NCBI RefSeq assembly: GCF_000299935.1
Contig: NZ_AMRL01000015.1
Coordinates: forward strand, 28,132-92,131
Source of the DNA: Oceanibaculum indicum P24
GTDB lineage: Bacteria; Pseudomonadota; Alphaproteobacteria; Oceanibaculales; Oceanibaculaceae
Reading direction: 5' to 3'
DNA: 64,000 nt
The position numbers and the translations under genes were made by a program. Of the stretch, positions 8,804-20,003 are shown one piece after another. Numbering within the stretch: position 1 is the stretch's first letter; every line of letters starts with the position of its first letter. The notes under the pieces were generated by a model that worked only from the letters and a program-made list of their open reading frames with translations, was not told the origin of the DNA and searched no databases.

Positions 8804-10101
8804 CGCGCTATCCGCTGCTGGCCGACGACACGCCCGCCCTTGGGCCGGAGGACGCACAGGGCGCGCCACGGCACCGCATCATCATCGTCACCGCCGAGAT
8901 CTTGGGGCCGGTCCGCAATGGTGGCATCGCCACGGCGCTGACCGGCCTTGCTGAGGTGCTGGCGGAAGCCGGGCATCATGTCACCGTGCTGTTTATTGAT
9001 CTGGCCGGCACGATGCAGCAGGAAGACAGGCAGGACCGCTGGGCCGAGCTGTATGGCAGGCGCGGCATCCGCCTGGCCTTCCTGCACGAGGATGCCTACC
9101 GGGATCGTAGCCCGCTGGCCCTGTCGCTGCAGGTCACCAGCTGGCTGGCCGGCGAGCGCGCCGACATCGTGCATTTCCACGACTGGATCGGACTGGGGCA
9201 CGAGACGGTCCGGACCATGCGGATGGGCCAGGGCTTCATCGACACACTGCTGGTGATCGGCGCGCACGGCCCCAGCGCCTGGGCGGCGGAAGGCAACGGC
9301 CTGCCGAACGACCCGGAGCAGGAACGGATCGAACGCTACGCCATCGAACAGGCCGATGTGCTGATCGCCCCCAGCCATTACCTGCTGGGTTGGATGGAGG
9401 CGCGCGGCTGGCAACTGCCAAAGCGTCATTACGTGCAGCAGAACCTTCTGCCGCGCGGTGAGGGCACCGGGGCGCCGGTACCGCGCCAGGGCCTGCCAGT
9501 CAGGGAACTGGTCTTCTTCGGGCGGCTGGAACCGCGCAAGGGCGTGCTGCTGTTCTGCGACGCGCTGGACCGGCTGGCCGCGAATGGAATTTTTGCCCGG
9601 CATGACGGGCTGAAAATCACCTTCCTCGGCAAATCGACCCCCATCGAAGGCATGGAGGGACGGGATTATGTCGCCGGCCGCGCCGCCGGCTGGCCGGTCG
9701 GGACAGACTTTGTCAGCGATCTCGACAGCACCGATGCGCTGGCCTATCTCGAGGCACCCGGCCGGCTGGCCATCATGCCGTCGCTGATCGAGAATTCGCC
9801 CTGCACCGTGCTGGAATGCCTGCTGGGCAACATTCCCTTCCTGGCCGCCGATGTCGGCGGCGTGGCCGAACTGATCGCCCCGGAGGACCGCGACCGGCTG
9901 CTGTTCGCGCCCTCCGCCGAGGCCCTGGCGAAAGCGCTGACCGAACGGCTGGCAGCAGGCGCCGCAACCGGTCGTCCGGCGATCCCGCAGGAGGAAGTCC
10001 GGCGCGTCTGGACCGGCTGGCATATCCGGCCCAGCCGGCCGCATCAGGCGCTGATTGCCCGGCTGCTGCTCAGCCTGCGCAAACTGTTGCGGCGGAAATA
10101 G
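8800..10101 (+). CDS. GT4-type glycosyltransferase (GT-B fold)
   Basis: This 433-residue protein has an N-terminal half resembling glycogen-synthase/GT4 enzymes: IIIVTAEILGPVRNGGIATALTGLAE, with the glycine-rich acceptor-side loop. The C-terminal half carries ELVFFGRLEPRKGVLLF and an EX7E retaining-transferase motif at Glu331 and Glu339 (ENSPCTVLE). It would move a sugar from a nucleotide donor onto a cell-surface glycan; donor and acceptor are not predictable. The start overlaps the preceding sulfotransferase stop by four bases. It ends the plus-strand glycan operon. Confidence 0.85.
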   Translation: MTRYPLLADDTPALGPEDAQGAPRHRIIIVTAEILGPVRNGGIATALTGLAEVLAEAGHHVTVLFIDLAGTMQQEDRQDRWAELYGRRGIRLAFLHEDAYRDRSPLALSLQVTSWLAGERADIVHFHDWIGLGHETVRTMRMGQGFIDTLLVIGAHGPSAWAAEGNGLPNDPEQERIERYAIEQADVLIAPSHYLLGWMEARGWQLPKRHYVQQNLLPRGEGTGAPVPRQGLPVRELVFFGRLEPRKGVLLFCDALDRLAANGIFARHDGLKITFLGKSTPIEGMEGRDYVAGRAAGWPVGTDFVSDLDSTDALAYLEAPGRLAIMPSLIENSPCTVLECLLGNIPFLAADVGGVAELIAPEDRDRLLFAPSAEALAKALTERLAAGAATGRPAIPQEEVRRVWTGWHIRPSRPHQALIARLLLSLRKLLRRK

Positions 10102-10173
10102 CCGCCACCTTTCTTCCTTTGCCCGGACCGTTTACCCTGCCGCGAAATCCATTCCGCCGCAGGAGCTGACGCG

Positions 10174-10851
10174 ATGAGCGAGACGATGAAGCAGCAGATC
10201 GAACTGACCGCCGCCGATGGCCACAAGTTCGATGCCTACATGGCCGGGCCGGCCGGCAAGCCCAGGGGCGGGCTGGTCGTCATTCAGGAAATCTTCGGTG
10301 TGAACCCGCATATCCGCAGCGTCTGCGACGGCTTCGCCGCCGATGGCTATCTGTGCGTGTCGCCTGCCCTGTTCGACCGCACCGAGCGCAAGGTGGAGCT
10401 GGGCTACGACCAGGCCGGCATCGCGCGCGGGCGGGAGCTGCGGTCGAAGGTCAGCTGGGACGAGGTGATGCTGGACATGGCCGCCGCCGTCGAAGCCGCG
10501 TCCGCCGCCGGCAAGGTCGGCACAGTCGGCTATTGCTGGGGCGGCTCGGTCTCCTTCCTGTGCGCGACACGCCTGCCGGTGCAGGGCGCCGTGGTCTATT
10601 ACGGCGGGCAGATCGTCCCGTTCAAGGACGAGACGGCCAACGCCCCGCTGCTGATGCATTTCGGCGAGGCCGACAAGGGCATCCCGCTCAGCGATGTGGA
10701 CCAGATTCGCAAGGCGCAGCCACAGGCCGCGATCCACATCTACCCGGCCGATCACGGCTTCAACTGCGACGCCCGTGGCTCCTTCGAGCCGACCAGCGCC
10801 CGCATCGCCCGCGACCGCACGCTGGATTTCTTCAAGCAGCATATCGGCTGA
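10174..10851 (+). CDS. Dienelactone hydrolase family protein
   Basis: This 225-residue alpha/beta-hydrolase has the nucleophile elbow GYCWGG (about residues 119-124), the Cys type typical of carboxymethylenebutenolidase-like enzymes. It also has VVIQEIFGVNPHIR near residues 35-48, where the dienelactone hydrolase active-site Glu lies, and a PADHGFNCD segment supplying the catalytic His. Length and motif order match the DLH family. The true substrate is uncertain because many family members are general esterases. No catabolic neighbours for chloroaromatics are present. The start has GGAGC upstream. Confidence 0.87.
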   Translation: MSETMKQQIELTAADGHKFDAYMAGPAGKPRGGLVVIQEIFGVNPHIRSVCDGFAADGYLCVSPALFDRTERKVELGYDQAGIARGRELRSKVSWDEVMLDMAAAVEAASAAGKVGTVGYCWGGSVSFLCATRLPVQGAVVYYGGQIVPFKDETANAPLLMHFGEADKGIPLSDVDQIRKAQPQAAIHIYPADHGFNCDARGSFEPTSARIARDRTLDFFKQHIG

Positions 10852-10878
10852 TTTTTAGGAGCCTTCTTCTCCCGGTCT

Positions 10879-10912
10879 TTGACAGGCTTCATATAAGTTG
10901 ATATCAACTTAT
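10879..10912 (+). promoter_or_regulatory. Promoter with overlapping 20-bp perfect palindrome operator
   Basis: A TTGACA -35 box lies at 10879-10884. A TATCAA -10-like box follows after 17 bases at 10902-10907. A perfect 20-base palindrome (10-base arm ATAAGTTGAT, 10893-10912) covers the spacer and the -10 box. Such an arrangement suits repression by a dimeric winged-helix protein, for example of the MarR type. No such regulator gene is adjacent. It drives the DUF1428/VOC pair. Confidence 0.7.
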
Positions 10913-10938
10913 TAAGATCGCCTAACCGGAGAATGAAA

Positions 10939-11292
10939 ATGAAATATGTGCAGGGTTTCGTGGCCGCCGTGCCGGCCGCCAACAAGGAGATTTACAAGGC
11001 CCATGCCAACGAGGCCGTTGCCCTGTTCAAGGAATTCGGCGTCACCCGCATGGTGGAATGCTGGGAAGACGATGTGCCGGACGGTCAGGTCACCGATTTT
11101 CGCCGCGCCGTGCAGGCGAAGCCTGACGAGAAGATCGTCTTCAGCTGGTTCGAATTCCCGTCGAAAGAAGTGCGTGACGAGGCTAACCGCAAGATGATGT
11201 CCGACCCGCGCATGCAGCAGATGGGCGAGAAGATGCCATTCGACGGCAAGCGCATGATCTTCGGCGGCTTCGTGCCGATCCTGGACCTCTGA
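10939..11292 (+). CDS. DUF1428 family protein
   Basis: This small cytosolic protein (117 residues from ATG 10939) begins MKYVQGFVAAVPAANKEIYKAHA, the family pattern of DUF1428 (YbaA-like). These have a ferredoxin-like dimeric alpha/beta-barrel fold and no known reaction. An in-frame ATG at 10933 is possible, but the GGAGA sequence is too close to it and well spaced for 10939. The gene is preceded by a strong promoter covered by a palindromic operator and followed after two bases by a VOC-family gene. The pair is probably a regulated two-gene unit. Confidence 0.85.
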   Translation: MKYVQGFVAAVPAANKEIYKAHANEAVALFKEFGVTRMVECWEDDVPDGQVTDFRRAVQAKPDEKIVFSWFEFPSKEVRDEANRKMMSDPRMQQMGEKMPFDGKRMIFGGFVPILDL

Positions 11293-11294
11293 CC

Positions 11295-11771
11295 ATGGCC
11301 AGGGTCAGCCAACATCTGTGGTTCGAGAAGGATATGGAGGCGGCGCTGCGCCTCTATGTCTCGCTCATCCCCGGCTCGTCGCTGGACTGGCTGTCCGGCC
11401 TGCCCGCCGACACGCCCAGCGGCCCGGCAGGCAGCGTGCGCCTTGCAGGGTTCACGCTGGGCGACCAGCGCTACATGGCCATCGAGGCCGGTCCGCTCGA
11501 CCCGTTCAACCACAGCTTCTCGATCATGCTGGAATGCGCCGACCAGGCGGAGATCGACCGGCTTTGGGCGGCACTGTCCGACGGCGGCAGCACCGAGCAG
11601 TGCGGCTGGCTGCGCGACCGCTGGGGGTTGTGTTGGCAGATCGTCCCGAAGCGGCTGGGCGAACTGATGAGCGACCCGGACCCCGACCGGGTGAAACGGG
11701 TGACCGAGGCGATGCTGCGCATGACCAAATTCGACATCGCCGGGCTGGAACAGGCCGCCGCCGGCAACTGA
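11295..11771 (+). CDS. VOC family (PhnB/3-dmu-9_3-mt-like) protein
   Basis: This 158-residue protein has the PhnB-like glyoxalase/vicinal-oxygen-chelate fold. It starts VSQHLWFEKDMEAALRLYVSLIPGSSL and ends the core with CGWLRDRWGLCWQIVPKRL, both standard in the so-called 3-demethylubiquinone methyltransferase-like group, which is not a methyltransferase. No specific substrate is known. It follows the DUF1428 gene by two bases and probably shares its promoter. It converges with mtnP, with only four bases between the stops. Confidence 0.85.
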   Translation: MARVSQHLWFEKDMEAALRLYVSLIPGSSLDWLSGLPADTPSGPAGSVRLAGFTLGDQRYMAIEAGPLDPFNHSFSIMLECADQAEIDRLWAALSDGGSTEQCGWLRDRWGLCWQIVPKRLGELMSDPDPDRVKRVTEAMLRMTKFDIAGLEQAAAGN

Positions 11772-11775
11772 CGTC

Positions 11776-12660
<885 letters not shown>

Positions 12661-12742
12661 TCTCTTGCTCCCCAGATATCGCAAGCGCCGCAGTTTGGTC
12701 GCTCGAGACCAGTGGATCAAGTCCGGGCACCACAAACGAAAA

Positions 12743-12762
12743 GGGCGCCGTCGCCGGCGCCC
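12743..12762 (-). terminator. Rho-independent terminator of petABC
   Basis: An 8-bp GC stem (GGGCGCCG / CGGCGCCC) with a four-base loop is followed, reading the minus strand, by TTTTCGTTT. It lies 25 bases beyond the cytochrome c1 stop and would end the petABC transcript before mtnP. Confidence 0.75.
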
Positions 12763-12787
12763 TCTCCGTCACGCATGAGCGGTGTGC

Positions 12788-13555
12788 TTACTTCTTCACA
12801 TCCGCCCAGATCTTGCGCATCGAGCCGTAGGCAAGGCCAGTCAGCACGATCAGGAACAGCATGACGCTGATGCCCATCTGCTTGCGGCGCTCCATCTCCG
12901 GCTCGGCGGCCCAGGCCAGGAAGGTCGTGATGTCACGGGCCTGCTGCTCAATGGTCGCCGCGGTGCCGTCGGCATAGGTCACGCCATCGGGGTAGATCGG
13001 CTGCGCCATGGCGATCTGATGGCCGGGGAAGTAGGCGTTGTAGTTCATCCCCTCCATCATCGTCACGTCAGCCGGCGCTTCCTGATAGCCGGTCAGCAAG
13101 GCATAGAGGTAATCCGCCCCGTTCGGACGGGCCTTCACGATCAGCGACAGGTCCGGCGGATAGGCGCCGCCATTGGCGAAACGCGCTGCCTTCTCGTTGG
13201 CGAAGGGCCGGGCGAACTTGTCCGACGGCTCGGCGGGACGCTCGAACATCTCGCCATCGTCGTTCGGGCCGTCCGTCACCGTATAGCCGGCGGCGATCGC
13301 CTTCACTTCCGCCTCGTTGAAGCCGAGGTCCGCAAGATTGCGGTAGCTCAGGTGATAGGCGCCGTGGCAGGTCGAGCAGACTTCCTTATAGACCTGGAAA
13401 CCCCGCTGGGCGGCGGCACGGTCGAAGGTGCCGAAGATGCCCGAGAAGCTCCAGTCCTGCTTGGGAACCGCAACGCCCTCGGCGGCATTGGCCCCGGCCG
13501 GCAGGGCCAGCAGCAGCGCGATGGCAGTCAGGCTACGCGATACGAGCTTACGCAT
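12788..13555 (-). CDS. petC: Cytochrome c1 of the bc1 complex
   Basis: This 255-residue protein has a cleavable N-terminal signal (residues 1-25, ending ANAAEG). The heme c motif is CSTCHGAYHLSYRNLADLG. The Met-ligand region lies around YNAYFPGHQIAMAQP. A C-terminal membrane anchor, ISVMLFLIVLTGLAYGSM, carries a cytoplasmic basic tail. It transfers electrons from the Rieske protein to a soluble or membrane cytochrome c in the periplasm. The ATG overlaps the cytochrome b stop by one base. It is last in petABC and is followed by a terminator. Confidence 0.95.
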   Translation of the reverse strand: MRKLVSRSLTAIALLLALPAGANAAEGVAVPKQDWSFSGIFGTFDRAAAQRGFQVYKEVCSTCHGAYHLSYRNLADLGFNEAEVKAIAAGYTVTDGPNDDGEMFERPAEPSDKFARPFANEKAARFANGGAYPPDLSLIVKARPNGADYLYALLTGYQEAPADVTMMEGMNYNAYFPGHQIAMAQPIYPDGVTYADGTAATIEQQARDITTFLAWAAEPEMERRKQMGISVMLFLIVLTGLAYGSMRKIWADVKK

Positions 13556-14805
13556 TACTGCTTCTCCATCGGGGCTGCGGGCGCGGAGGCGAAACCGGAA
13601 CCCGTCACCGGCTTGGAAATGCTTGCCGGCAGGGGTTTCGGCCGCTCGATGACGCTGAGCAGCGGCAGGATGATCAGGAAGTGGATGAAGTAGTAGGCGG
13701 TGGCGATACGGCCGATGACGATATAGATGCCCTCAGCCGGCATGGCGCCGATATAGCCCAGCACGATGCAGTCCAGCAGCAGAATCCAGAAGAACTGCTT
13801 GTACAGCGGCCGGAAGGCGGCGCTGCGCACCGGCGAGCGGTCGAGCCAGGGCAGCACGAACAGCACCGCGATGGCCGCGAACATCAGCAGCACGCCACCC
13901 AGCTTGTCCGGCACCGCGCGCAGGATCGCGTAGAACGGCAGGAAGTACCATTCCGGCACGATGTGCGCCGGCGTGACCAGCGGGTTGGCCGGGATGTAGT
14001 TGTCCGGATGGCCCATATAGTTTGGCGCGAAGAACACGAAGCCGGCGAACACCAGGAAGAACACGCACAGGCCGAAGAAGTCCTTCACCGTGTAGTACGG
14101 GTGGAAGGGGATCGTGTCCTGCGGGCCCTTGGCCTCGATGCCGATCGGGTTGTTCGAGCCAAAGCGGTGCAGCGCCACCAGGTGCAGCACGACCAGCCCG
14201 ACGATCACGAAGGGCAGCAGGTAGTGCAGCGCGAAGAAGCGGTTGAGCGTCGGGTTATCGACCGAGAAGCCGCCCCACATCCAGGTCACGATGCTCTCGC
14301 CGACCAGCGGGATGGCGGAGAACAGGTTGGTGATGACGGTGGCGCCCCAGAAGCTCATCTGGCCCCACGGCAGCACATAGCCCATGAAGGCGGTCGCCAT
14401 CATCGCCAGCAGGATCAGCACGCCCAGACCCCAGAGGATCTCGCGCGGCGCCTTGTAGGAGCCGTAATAGAGCCCGCGGAAGATGTGGATATACACCACG
14501 ATGAAGAACATCGAGGCGCCGTTCATGTGGATGTAGCGGATCAGCCAGCCATAATTCACGTCGCGCATGATCCGCTCCACGCTCTCGAAGGCGTAGTCGG
14601 TGTGCGCGGTGTAGTGCATCGCCAGCGTGATGCCGGTGATCAGCATGACGACCAGCGTGATGCCGGCCAGCGAACCGAAATTCCAGAAATAGTTCAGGTT
14701 CTTCGGCGTCGGGTATTCATGCAGCTCATGGTGCATGAAGGTGAAAACCGGCAGCCGGTGGTCGATCCACCGAATGACCGGGTTCGTCGTCGTGAAACCG
14801 CTCAT
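13555..14805 (-). CDS. petB: Cytochrome b of the bc1 complex
   Basis: This 416-residue membrane protein has eight or so hydrophobic helices. Heme-ligand histidines are visible in [29 protein letters not shown] and the [21 protein letters not shown] region. The Qo-site PEWY motif is in [16 protein letters not shown]. It oxidises ubiquinol and bifurcates electrons to the Rieske and heme chains. ATG 14805 begins [19 protein letters not shown], the alphaproteobacterial N-terminus; the longer open frame reads antisense-like sequence. It lies 11 bases after petA and overlaps petC. Confidence 0.96.
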   Translation of the reverse strand: MSGFTTTNPVIRWIDHRLPVFTFMHHELHEYPTPKNLNYFWNFGSLAGITLVVMLITGITLAMHYTAHTDYAFESVERIMRDVNYGWLIRYIHMNGASMFFIVVYIHIFRGLYYGSYKAPREILWGLGVLILLAMMATAFMGYVLPWGQMSFWGATVITNLFSAIPLVGESIVTWMWGGFSVDNPTLNRFFALHYLLPFVIVGLVVLHLVALHRFGSNNPIGIEAKGPQDTIPFHPYYTVKDFFGLCVFFLVFAGFVFFAPNYMGHPDNYIPANPLVTPAHIVPEWYFLPFYAILRAVPDKLGGVLLMFAAIAVLFVLPWLDRSPVRSAAFRPLYKQFFWILLLDCIVLGYIGAMPAEGIYIVIGRIATAYYFIHFLIILPLLSVIERPKPLPASISKPVTGSGFASAPAAPMEKQ

Positions 14806-14816
14806 CGAAGGAACTC

Positions 14817-15383
14817 CTAGCCGATGCGGATGCGGGTGTCGCTCAGGAACTGGTACTCGGGAACCGGCAGGTTCTCCGGAGCCGGCCCCTTGCGGATTCG
14901 ACCCGACGTATCGTAGTGCGAGCCGTGGCACGGGCAGAACCAGCCACCGAACTCGCCGCGCGGCTGGGTCGAGCTCTGGCCCAGCGGGATGCAGCCCAGA
15001 TGCGTGCACACGCCAACGACGACCAGCCATTCCGGCTTTTCCGTCCGGGCGGTATCGGCCTGCGGATCAGGCAGGTCGCCCAGAGGAACGGCCGTCGCCT
15101 CTTCGATCTCCGTCGCCGTGCGGTGGCGGATGAAGACCGGCTTGCCGCGCCAGCTGACCGTGATCGCCTGACCTTCGGCAATCTTGCTGATATCGACTTC
15201 GGTGGAGGCCAGGGCCAGCGTATCCGCCGCCGGGTTCCACTGGTCGATGAACGGCCAAGCGATCGCCGCGGCGCCTACAGCGCCAACACCGACCGTCGCC
15301 AGATGCAGGAAATCACGCCGGGTGCCTTCGCCGTGCGCACCCTGTGCGCCGCCTGCGGTGCCCGACTGTGCGGTTTGCGCCAT
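14817..15383 (-). CDS. petA: Ubiquinol-cytochrome c reductase Rieske iron-sulfur subunit
   Basis: This 188-residue protein has a twin-arginine signal-anchor ([26 protein letters not shown], residues 20-45). Its Rieske domain contains the two cluster-binding boxes [10 protein letters not shown] and [13 protein letters not shown], supplying two Cys, two His and the disulfide. It takes electrons from ubiquinol at the Qo site and passes them to cytochrome c1. It is the first gene of petABC. The 182 bases upstream, shared with the divergent trmL, must hold the pet promoter. Confidence 0.96.
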   Translation of the reverse strand: MAQTAQSGTAGGAQGAHGEGTRRDFLHLATVGVGAVGAAAIAWPFIDQWNPAADTLALASTEVDISKIAEGQAITVSWRGKPVFIRHRTATEIEEATAVPLGDLPDPQADTARTEKPEWLVVVGVCTHLGCIPLGQSSTQPRGEFGGWFCPCHGSHYDTSGRIRKGPAPENLPVPEYQFLSDTRIRIG

Positions 15384-15565
15384 TACTTTCCCCCGTACAG
15401 GCCTGTCTTATAGGCTTCACAAAATACTACGGTGCCGCCAGGGGACATCGCGACACTCTGTCGCATCGTGCCAACCGCGATCCCCACCCCTGCCGGGCGC
15501 GTCGGGTATAATGCAATCCGACACGATTGCAAAGCACAACACAGCCCAGGCGAAAACCTACTGCC

Positions 15566-16048
15566 ATGCACCTTGCCCTGTTTCAACCGGATATTCCACA
15601 AAACGCAGGCGCCATCATGCGTCTGGGCGCCTGCCTCGGCGTCCCGGTGGACCTGATCGAACCCGCCGGTTTCATCCTCGACGACCGGCGGATGCGGCGT
15701 GCGGGCATGGATTACATCGACCGGCTGACGCTGATCCGCCATGCCTCATGGGAACGGTTCCTGGCCGACCGCGCGCCGGGACGGCTGGTGCTGCTGACCA
15801 CGAAGGCGGCCACGCCCTATACCGGCTTCGACTTCCGGCCTGACGACATCCTGATTCTGGGGCGGGAGAGCAGCGGCGTACCCGATCATGTGCATGAGGC
15901 CGCCGATGCGCGCCTTGTCATTCCCTTGCTGCCCGGCCTGCGTTCGATCAATGTCGCCCAGGCAGCCGCTATGGTGCTGGGCGAGGCGCTGCGGCAGACT
16001 GGTGGCTTTCCCGCCGCCCAAACGCTCGCCAATCAGGCCGGAGGATAA
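15566..16048 (+). CDS. trmL: tRNA (cytidine(34)-2'-O)-methyltransferase
   Basis: This 160-residue SPOUT-family enzyme reads [20 protein letters not shown] at the start. The C-terminal trefoil-knot SAM site has [14 protein letters not shown] and [20 protein letters not shown], as in TrmL (YibK). It methylates the wobble ribose of tRNA-Leu in the family. An in-frame ATG at 15527 would add 13 atypical residues; 15566 gives the family N-terminus. It is followed by hemF after eight bases, a common arrangement next to petABC in related bacteria. Confidence 0.92.
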   Translation: MHLALFQPDIPQNAGAIMRLGACLGVPVDLIEPAGFILDDRRMRRAGMDYIDRLTLIRHASWERFLADRAPGRLVLLTTKAATPYTGFDFRPDDILILGRESSGVPDHVHEAADARLVIPLLPGLRSINVAQAAAMVLGEALRQTGGFPAAQTLANQAGG

Positions 16049-16056
16049 GAAGAAAC

Positions 16057-16908
16057 ATGAACGACACCCTGACCGAATCCCGCAAGCAACAGGCCACCGA
16101 CTGGTTCCGAGAGCTGCGCGACCGCATCTGCGCCGCCTTCGAGGCGCTGGAGGACCGCTATACCGGCGCGCTCTCCGACCTGCCGGCCGGCCGCTTCGAG
16201 CGCAAGGAATGGGACCGGCCGGAAGGCGGCGGCGGCGTCATGTCCGTCATGCGCGGCCGGGTGTTCGAGAAGGTGGGGGTGAACATCTCCACCGTGCATG
16301 GCGAGTTCTCCGAACAGTTCCGCGCGCAGATACCGGGCGCGGACAAGGACCCGCGCTTCTGGGCCTCGGGCATCTCGCTGGTGGCGCACATGCGCTCGCC
16401 GCTGGTGCCGGCGGTGCACATGAACACCCGCCATATCGTGACCACCAAGGCCTGGTTCGGCGGCGGCTCCGACCTGACGCCGATGGTGCCGGACGATGAG
16501 GATACCGCCTTCTTCCACGGCACGCTGAAATCCGCCTGCGACCGCCATGGCGCCGACTATTACGAGCGCTTCAAGAAATGGTGCGACGAGTATTTCTTCC
16601 TGCCGCACCGGGGCGAGCCGCGCGGCGTCGGCGGCATTTTCTATGACTACCTCGACAAGGACTGGGAGAAGGATTTCGCCTTCACCCGCGATATCGGCCT
16701 CGCCTTCCTGGAGGCCTATCCGGCCCTGGTGGGCAAGCATATGGAGAGGCCCTGGACCGAGGAGCAGCGCGAGCACCAGCTGGTGCGGCGCGGCCGCTAT
16801 GTCGAGTTCAACCTGCTGCATGACCGCGGCACCAAGTTCGGCCTGATGACCGGCGGCAACACCGAGGCGATCCTGATGTCGATGCCGCCCGTGGCGAAGT
16901 GGCCGTAA
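16057..16908 (+). CDS. hemF: Oxygen-dependent coproporphyrinogen III oxidase
   Basis: This 283-residue protein carries the HemF signature: [19 protein letters not shown], the conserved [22 protein letters not shown], and [16 protein letters not shown]. It decarboxylates coproporphyrinogen III to protoporphyrinogen IX with oxygen during heme synthesis in the cytoplasm. It stops right after MPPVAKWP, some 20 residues earlier than E. coli HemF. As I recall, alphaproteobacterial HemF proteins often end there, so I do not read it as a truncation. The position beside petABC links heme supply with cytochrome production. Confidence 0.94.
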   Translation: MNDTLTESRKQQATDWFRELRDRICAAFEALEDRYTGALSDLPAGRFERKEWDRPEGGGGVMSVMRGRVFEKVGVNISTVHGEFSEQFRAQIPGADKDPRFWASGISLVAHMRSPLVPAVHMNTRHIVTTKAWFGGGSDLTPMVPDDEDTAFFHGTLKSACDRHGADYYERFKKWCDEYFFLPHRGEPRGVGGIFYDYLDKDWEKDFAFTRDIGLAFLEAYPALVGKHMERPWTEEQREHQLVRRGRYVEFNLLHDRGTKFGLMTGGNTEAILMSMPPVAKWP

Positions 16909-16995
16909 GGCTGCCCTGCATCGAAGGTGCTTTGCCGCCGCCGGCTCATGCCCTAGATTCCCGGCAAAACCAATCAAAGCCCTGAGGAAACGACC

Positions 16996-18207
16996 ATGAC
17001 CCGCCTGACCGACGCCCAGCTTGCCTTCCGCGCCCGCGCCCGCGAGCTGGCGCAGACCGTGATCGCCCCGCGCGCCGCCGAGGTGGACCGCAGCGAACAG
17101 TACCCCTGGGACAATGTGGCCGCGATGCGCGATGCCGGCTTCTTCGGCATGACCATCCCGCAGGCCTATGGCGGCCAGGGGCTGGGCTATCTGGAGACCT
17201 GCCTGCTGATCGAGGAAATGGCAAAGGTCTGCGGCGTCACCGGCCGCATCGCGGTGGAAGCCAATATGGGCGCCATCGGCGCGATCATGGCCTATGGCAC
17301 CGAGGCACAGAAGAAGCTGGCCGCCAGCCTAGTGCTGAAGGGCGACAAGCCGGCCATCTGCATCACCGAGCCGGACGCCGGCAGTGCCGCCACCGAGATG
17401 ACGACCCGCGCCGAAAAGAAGGGCGACCGCTACACCATCAACGGCAAGAAGCACTGGATCACCGGCGGCGGCATCTCCAAGCTGCACCTGATCTTCGCCC
17501 GCGTGTTCGAGGATGGCGTGGAACAGGGCATCGGCGGCTTCATCGCGGTGCGCGACCCAGAAAATGGCATCGAGCCGAAGGGCCTGCGTATCGGCAAGCG
17601 CGAGCCGACCATGGGGCTGCGCGGCATCCCCGAGACCGAGGTCATCTTCGAGAATCTGGAAGTCCCCGCCGACATGGCGCTGGTCCCGCCGGAGGGCATC
17701 CGGCGCGGCTTCGCCGGGCTGATGAACGCCTATAACAGCCAGCGCGTTGGCGCCGCCACCGTGGCGCTGGGCATCGCGGCCGGCGCCTACGAGACGGCGC
17801 TGGAATTCGTGAAGAAGCGCGAGCAGTTCGGCCGGCCGATCTTCGAGTTCCAGGGGCTGCAATTCATGCTGGCCGACATGTCGATCAATGTGGAGGCAGC
17901 GCGCGCCCTGATCCACAACGCCGCGATCAGCGACCACCCCTTCCCGGAGCCGACCGCCGCTGCGCAGGCCAAGGTCTTCGCCTCCGAAATGGCGGTCACC
18001 GTGACCAACAACGCCCTGCAGCTGCATGGCGCCGCCGGCTATTCGCGCAACAACCCGCTGGAACGCATGGTGCGCGACGCCCGCATGTTCACCATCGGCG
18101 GCGGTACCGCACAGGTGCTGCGCACCATGGTCGCCTCGCGCATCCTGGGCAAGAAGCTGCCGCAGACCCGCGACGGCTATCTGAACCAGCCGCGAGCTGC
18201 AGAATAG
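16996..18207 (+). CDS. Acyl-CoA dehydrogenase family protein lacking the usual catalytic Glu; desulfinase candidate
   Basis: This 403-residue flavoprotein has the full acyl-CoA dehydrogenase fold: PQAYGGQGLGYLE near 55-67, the FAD/substrate segment ICITEPDAGSAATEM at 121-135, REQFGRPIFEFQ at 275-286 and QLHGAAGYSRNNPLERMVRDAR near 342-363. At the position of the medium-chain enzyme's catalytic Glu (normally YEGT) it reads GGGT (Gly369). At the alternative isovaleryl-CoA-type position it has Gln249. Arg84 is present. This combination resembles 3-sulfinopropanoyl-CoA desulfinase (AcdA), which removes sulfite without dehydrogenation. That assignment is inference; a conventional dehydrogenase function looks doubtful. 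Confidence 0.85.
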   Translation: MTRLTDAQLAFRARARELAQTVIAPRAAEVDRSEQYPWDNVAAMRDAGFFGMTIPQAYGGQGLGYLETCLLIEEMAKVCGVTGRIAVEANMGAIGAIMAYGTEAQKKLAASLVLKGDKPAICITEPDAGSAATEMTTRAEKKGDRYTINGKKHWITGGGISKLHLIFARVFEDGVEQGIGGFIAVRDPENGIEPKGLRIGKREPTMGLRGIPETEVIFENLEVPADMALVPPEGIRRGFAGLMNAYNSQRVGAATVALGIAAGAYETALEFVKKREQFGRPIFEFQGLQFMLADMSINVEAARALIHNAAISDHPFPEPTAAAQAKVFASEMAVTVTNNALQLHGAAGYSRNNPLERMVRDARMFTIGGGTAQVLRTMVASRILGKKLPQTRDGYLNQPRAAE

Positions 18208-18330
18208 GGCAGCGGAATAGCCGAGTTATGACAACGACGGCATAGCTCCCCCGCCCTACCGGAGGGTGCATTCGTTTTTCTGGCAACCCATATGTCCTTG
18301 CAATCGTTTCGCAAGGACCATGAGGATGTC

Positions 18331-19752
<1,422 letters not shown>

Positions 19753-19758
19753 GGAACC

Positions 19759-19983
19759 GTGAGTGCGACAACCATCCGCAAGCGTTCGGTCGTGATTGCC
19801 GGCCACCGCACCAGCGTTTCGCTGGAGGATATCTTCTGGGAACAGCTGCAGTCGCTGGCCAAGCGCCAACGCCTGTCCGTGAACGCGCTGGTCGAAAGCA
19901 TCGACCGTGACCGCGCCGCAAACCTGTCCAGCGCCATCCGCGTGTTCGTGCTGGAACAGCTGCTGGAGCGCGAGGCCAGCTGA
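19759..19983 (+). CDS. Ribbon-helix-helix domain protein
   Basis: This 74-residue protein starts at a GTG with AAGGA just upstream. It reads RKRSVVIAGHRTSVSLEDIFWEQLQSLAKRQRLSVNALVESIDRDR, a beta-strand followed by two helices. This is the pattern of the RHH_4 group, small DNA-binding or adaptor domains of unknown targets. It is six bases behind fumC, so it is co-transcribed with it. It might be an autoregulator of the TCA-cycle gene, but nothing in the sequence proves DNA binding. Confidence 0.8.
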   Translation: MSATTIRKRSVVIAGHRTSVSLEDIFWEQLQSLAKRQRLSVNALVESIDRDRAANLSSAIRVFVLEQLLEREAS

Positions 19984-20003
19984 GGCTTGGCTAAGCCGCC
20001 TGG

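Noticed and set aside
16057..16908. hemF looked truncated because it ends about 20 residues before the E. coli end
   Set aside because: All catalytic segments are present and, as I recall, alphaproteobacterial HemF commonly ends at the KWP residues. No frameshift remnant of the E. coli tail is visible downstream.
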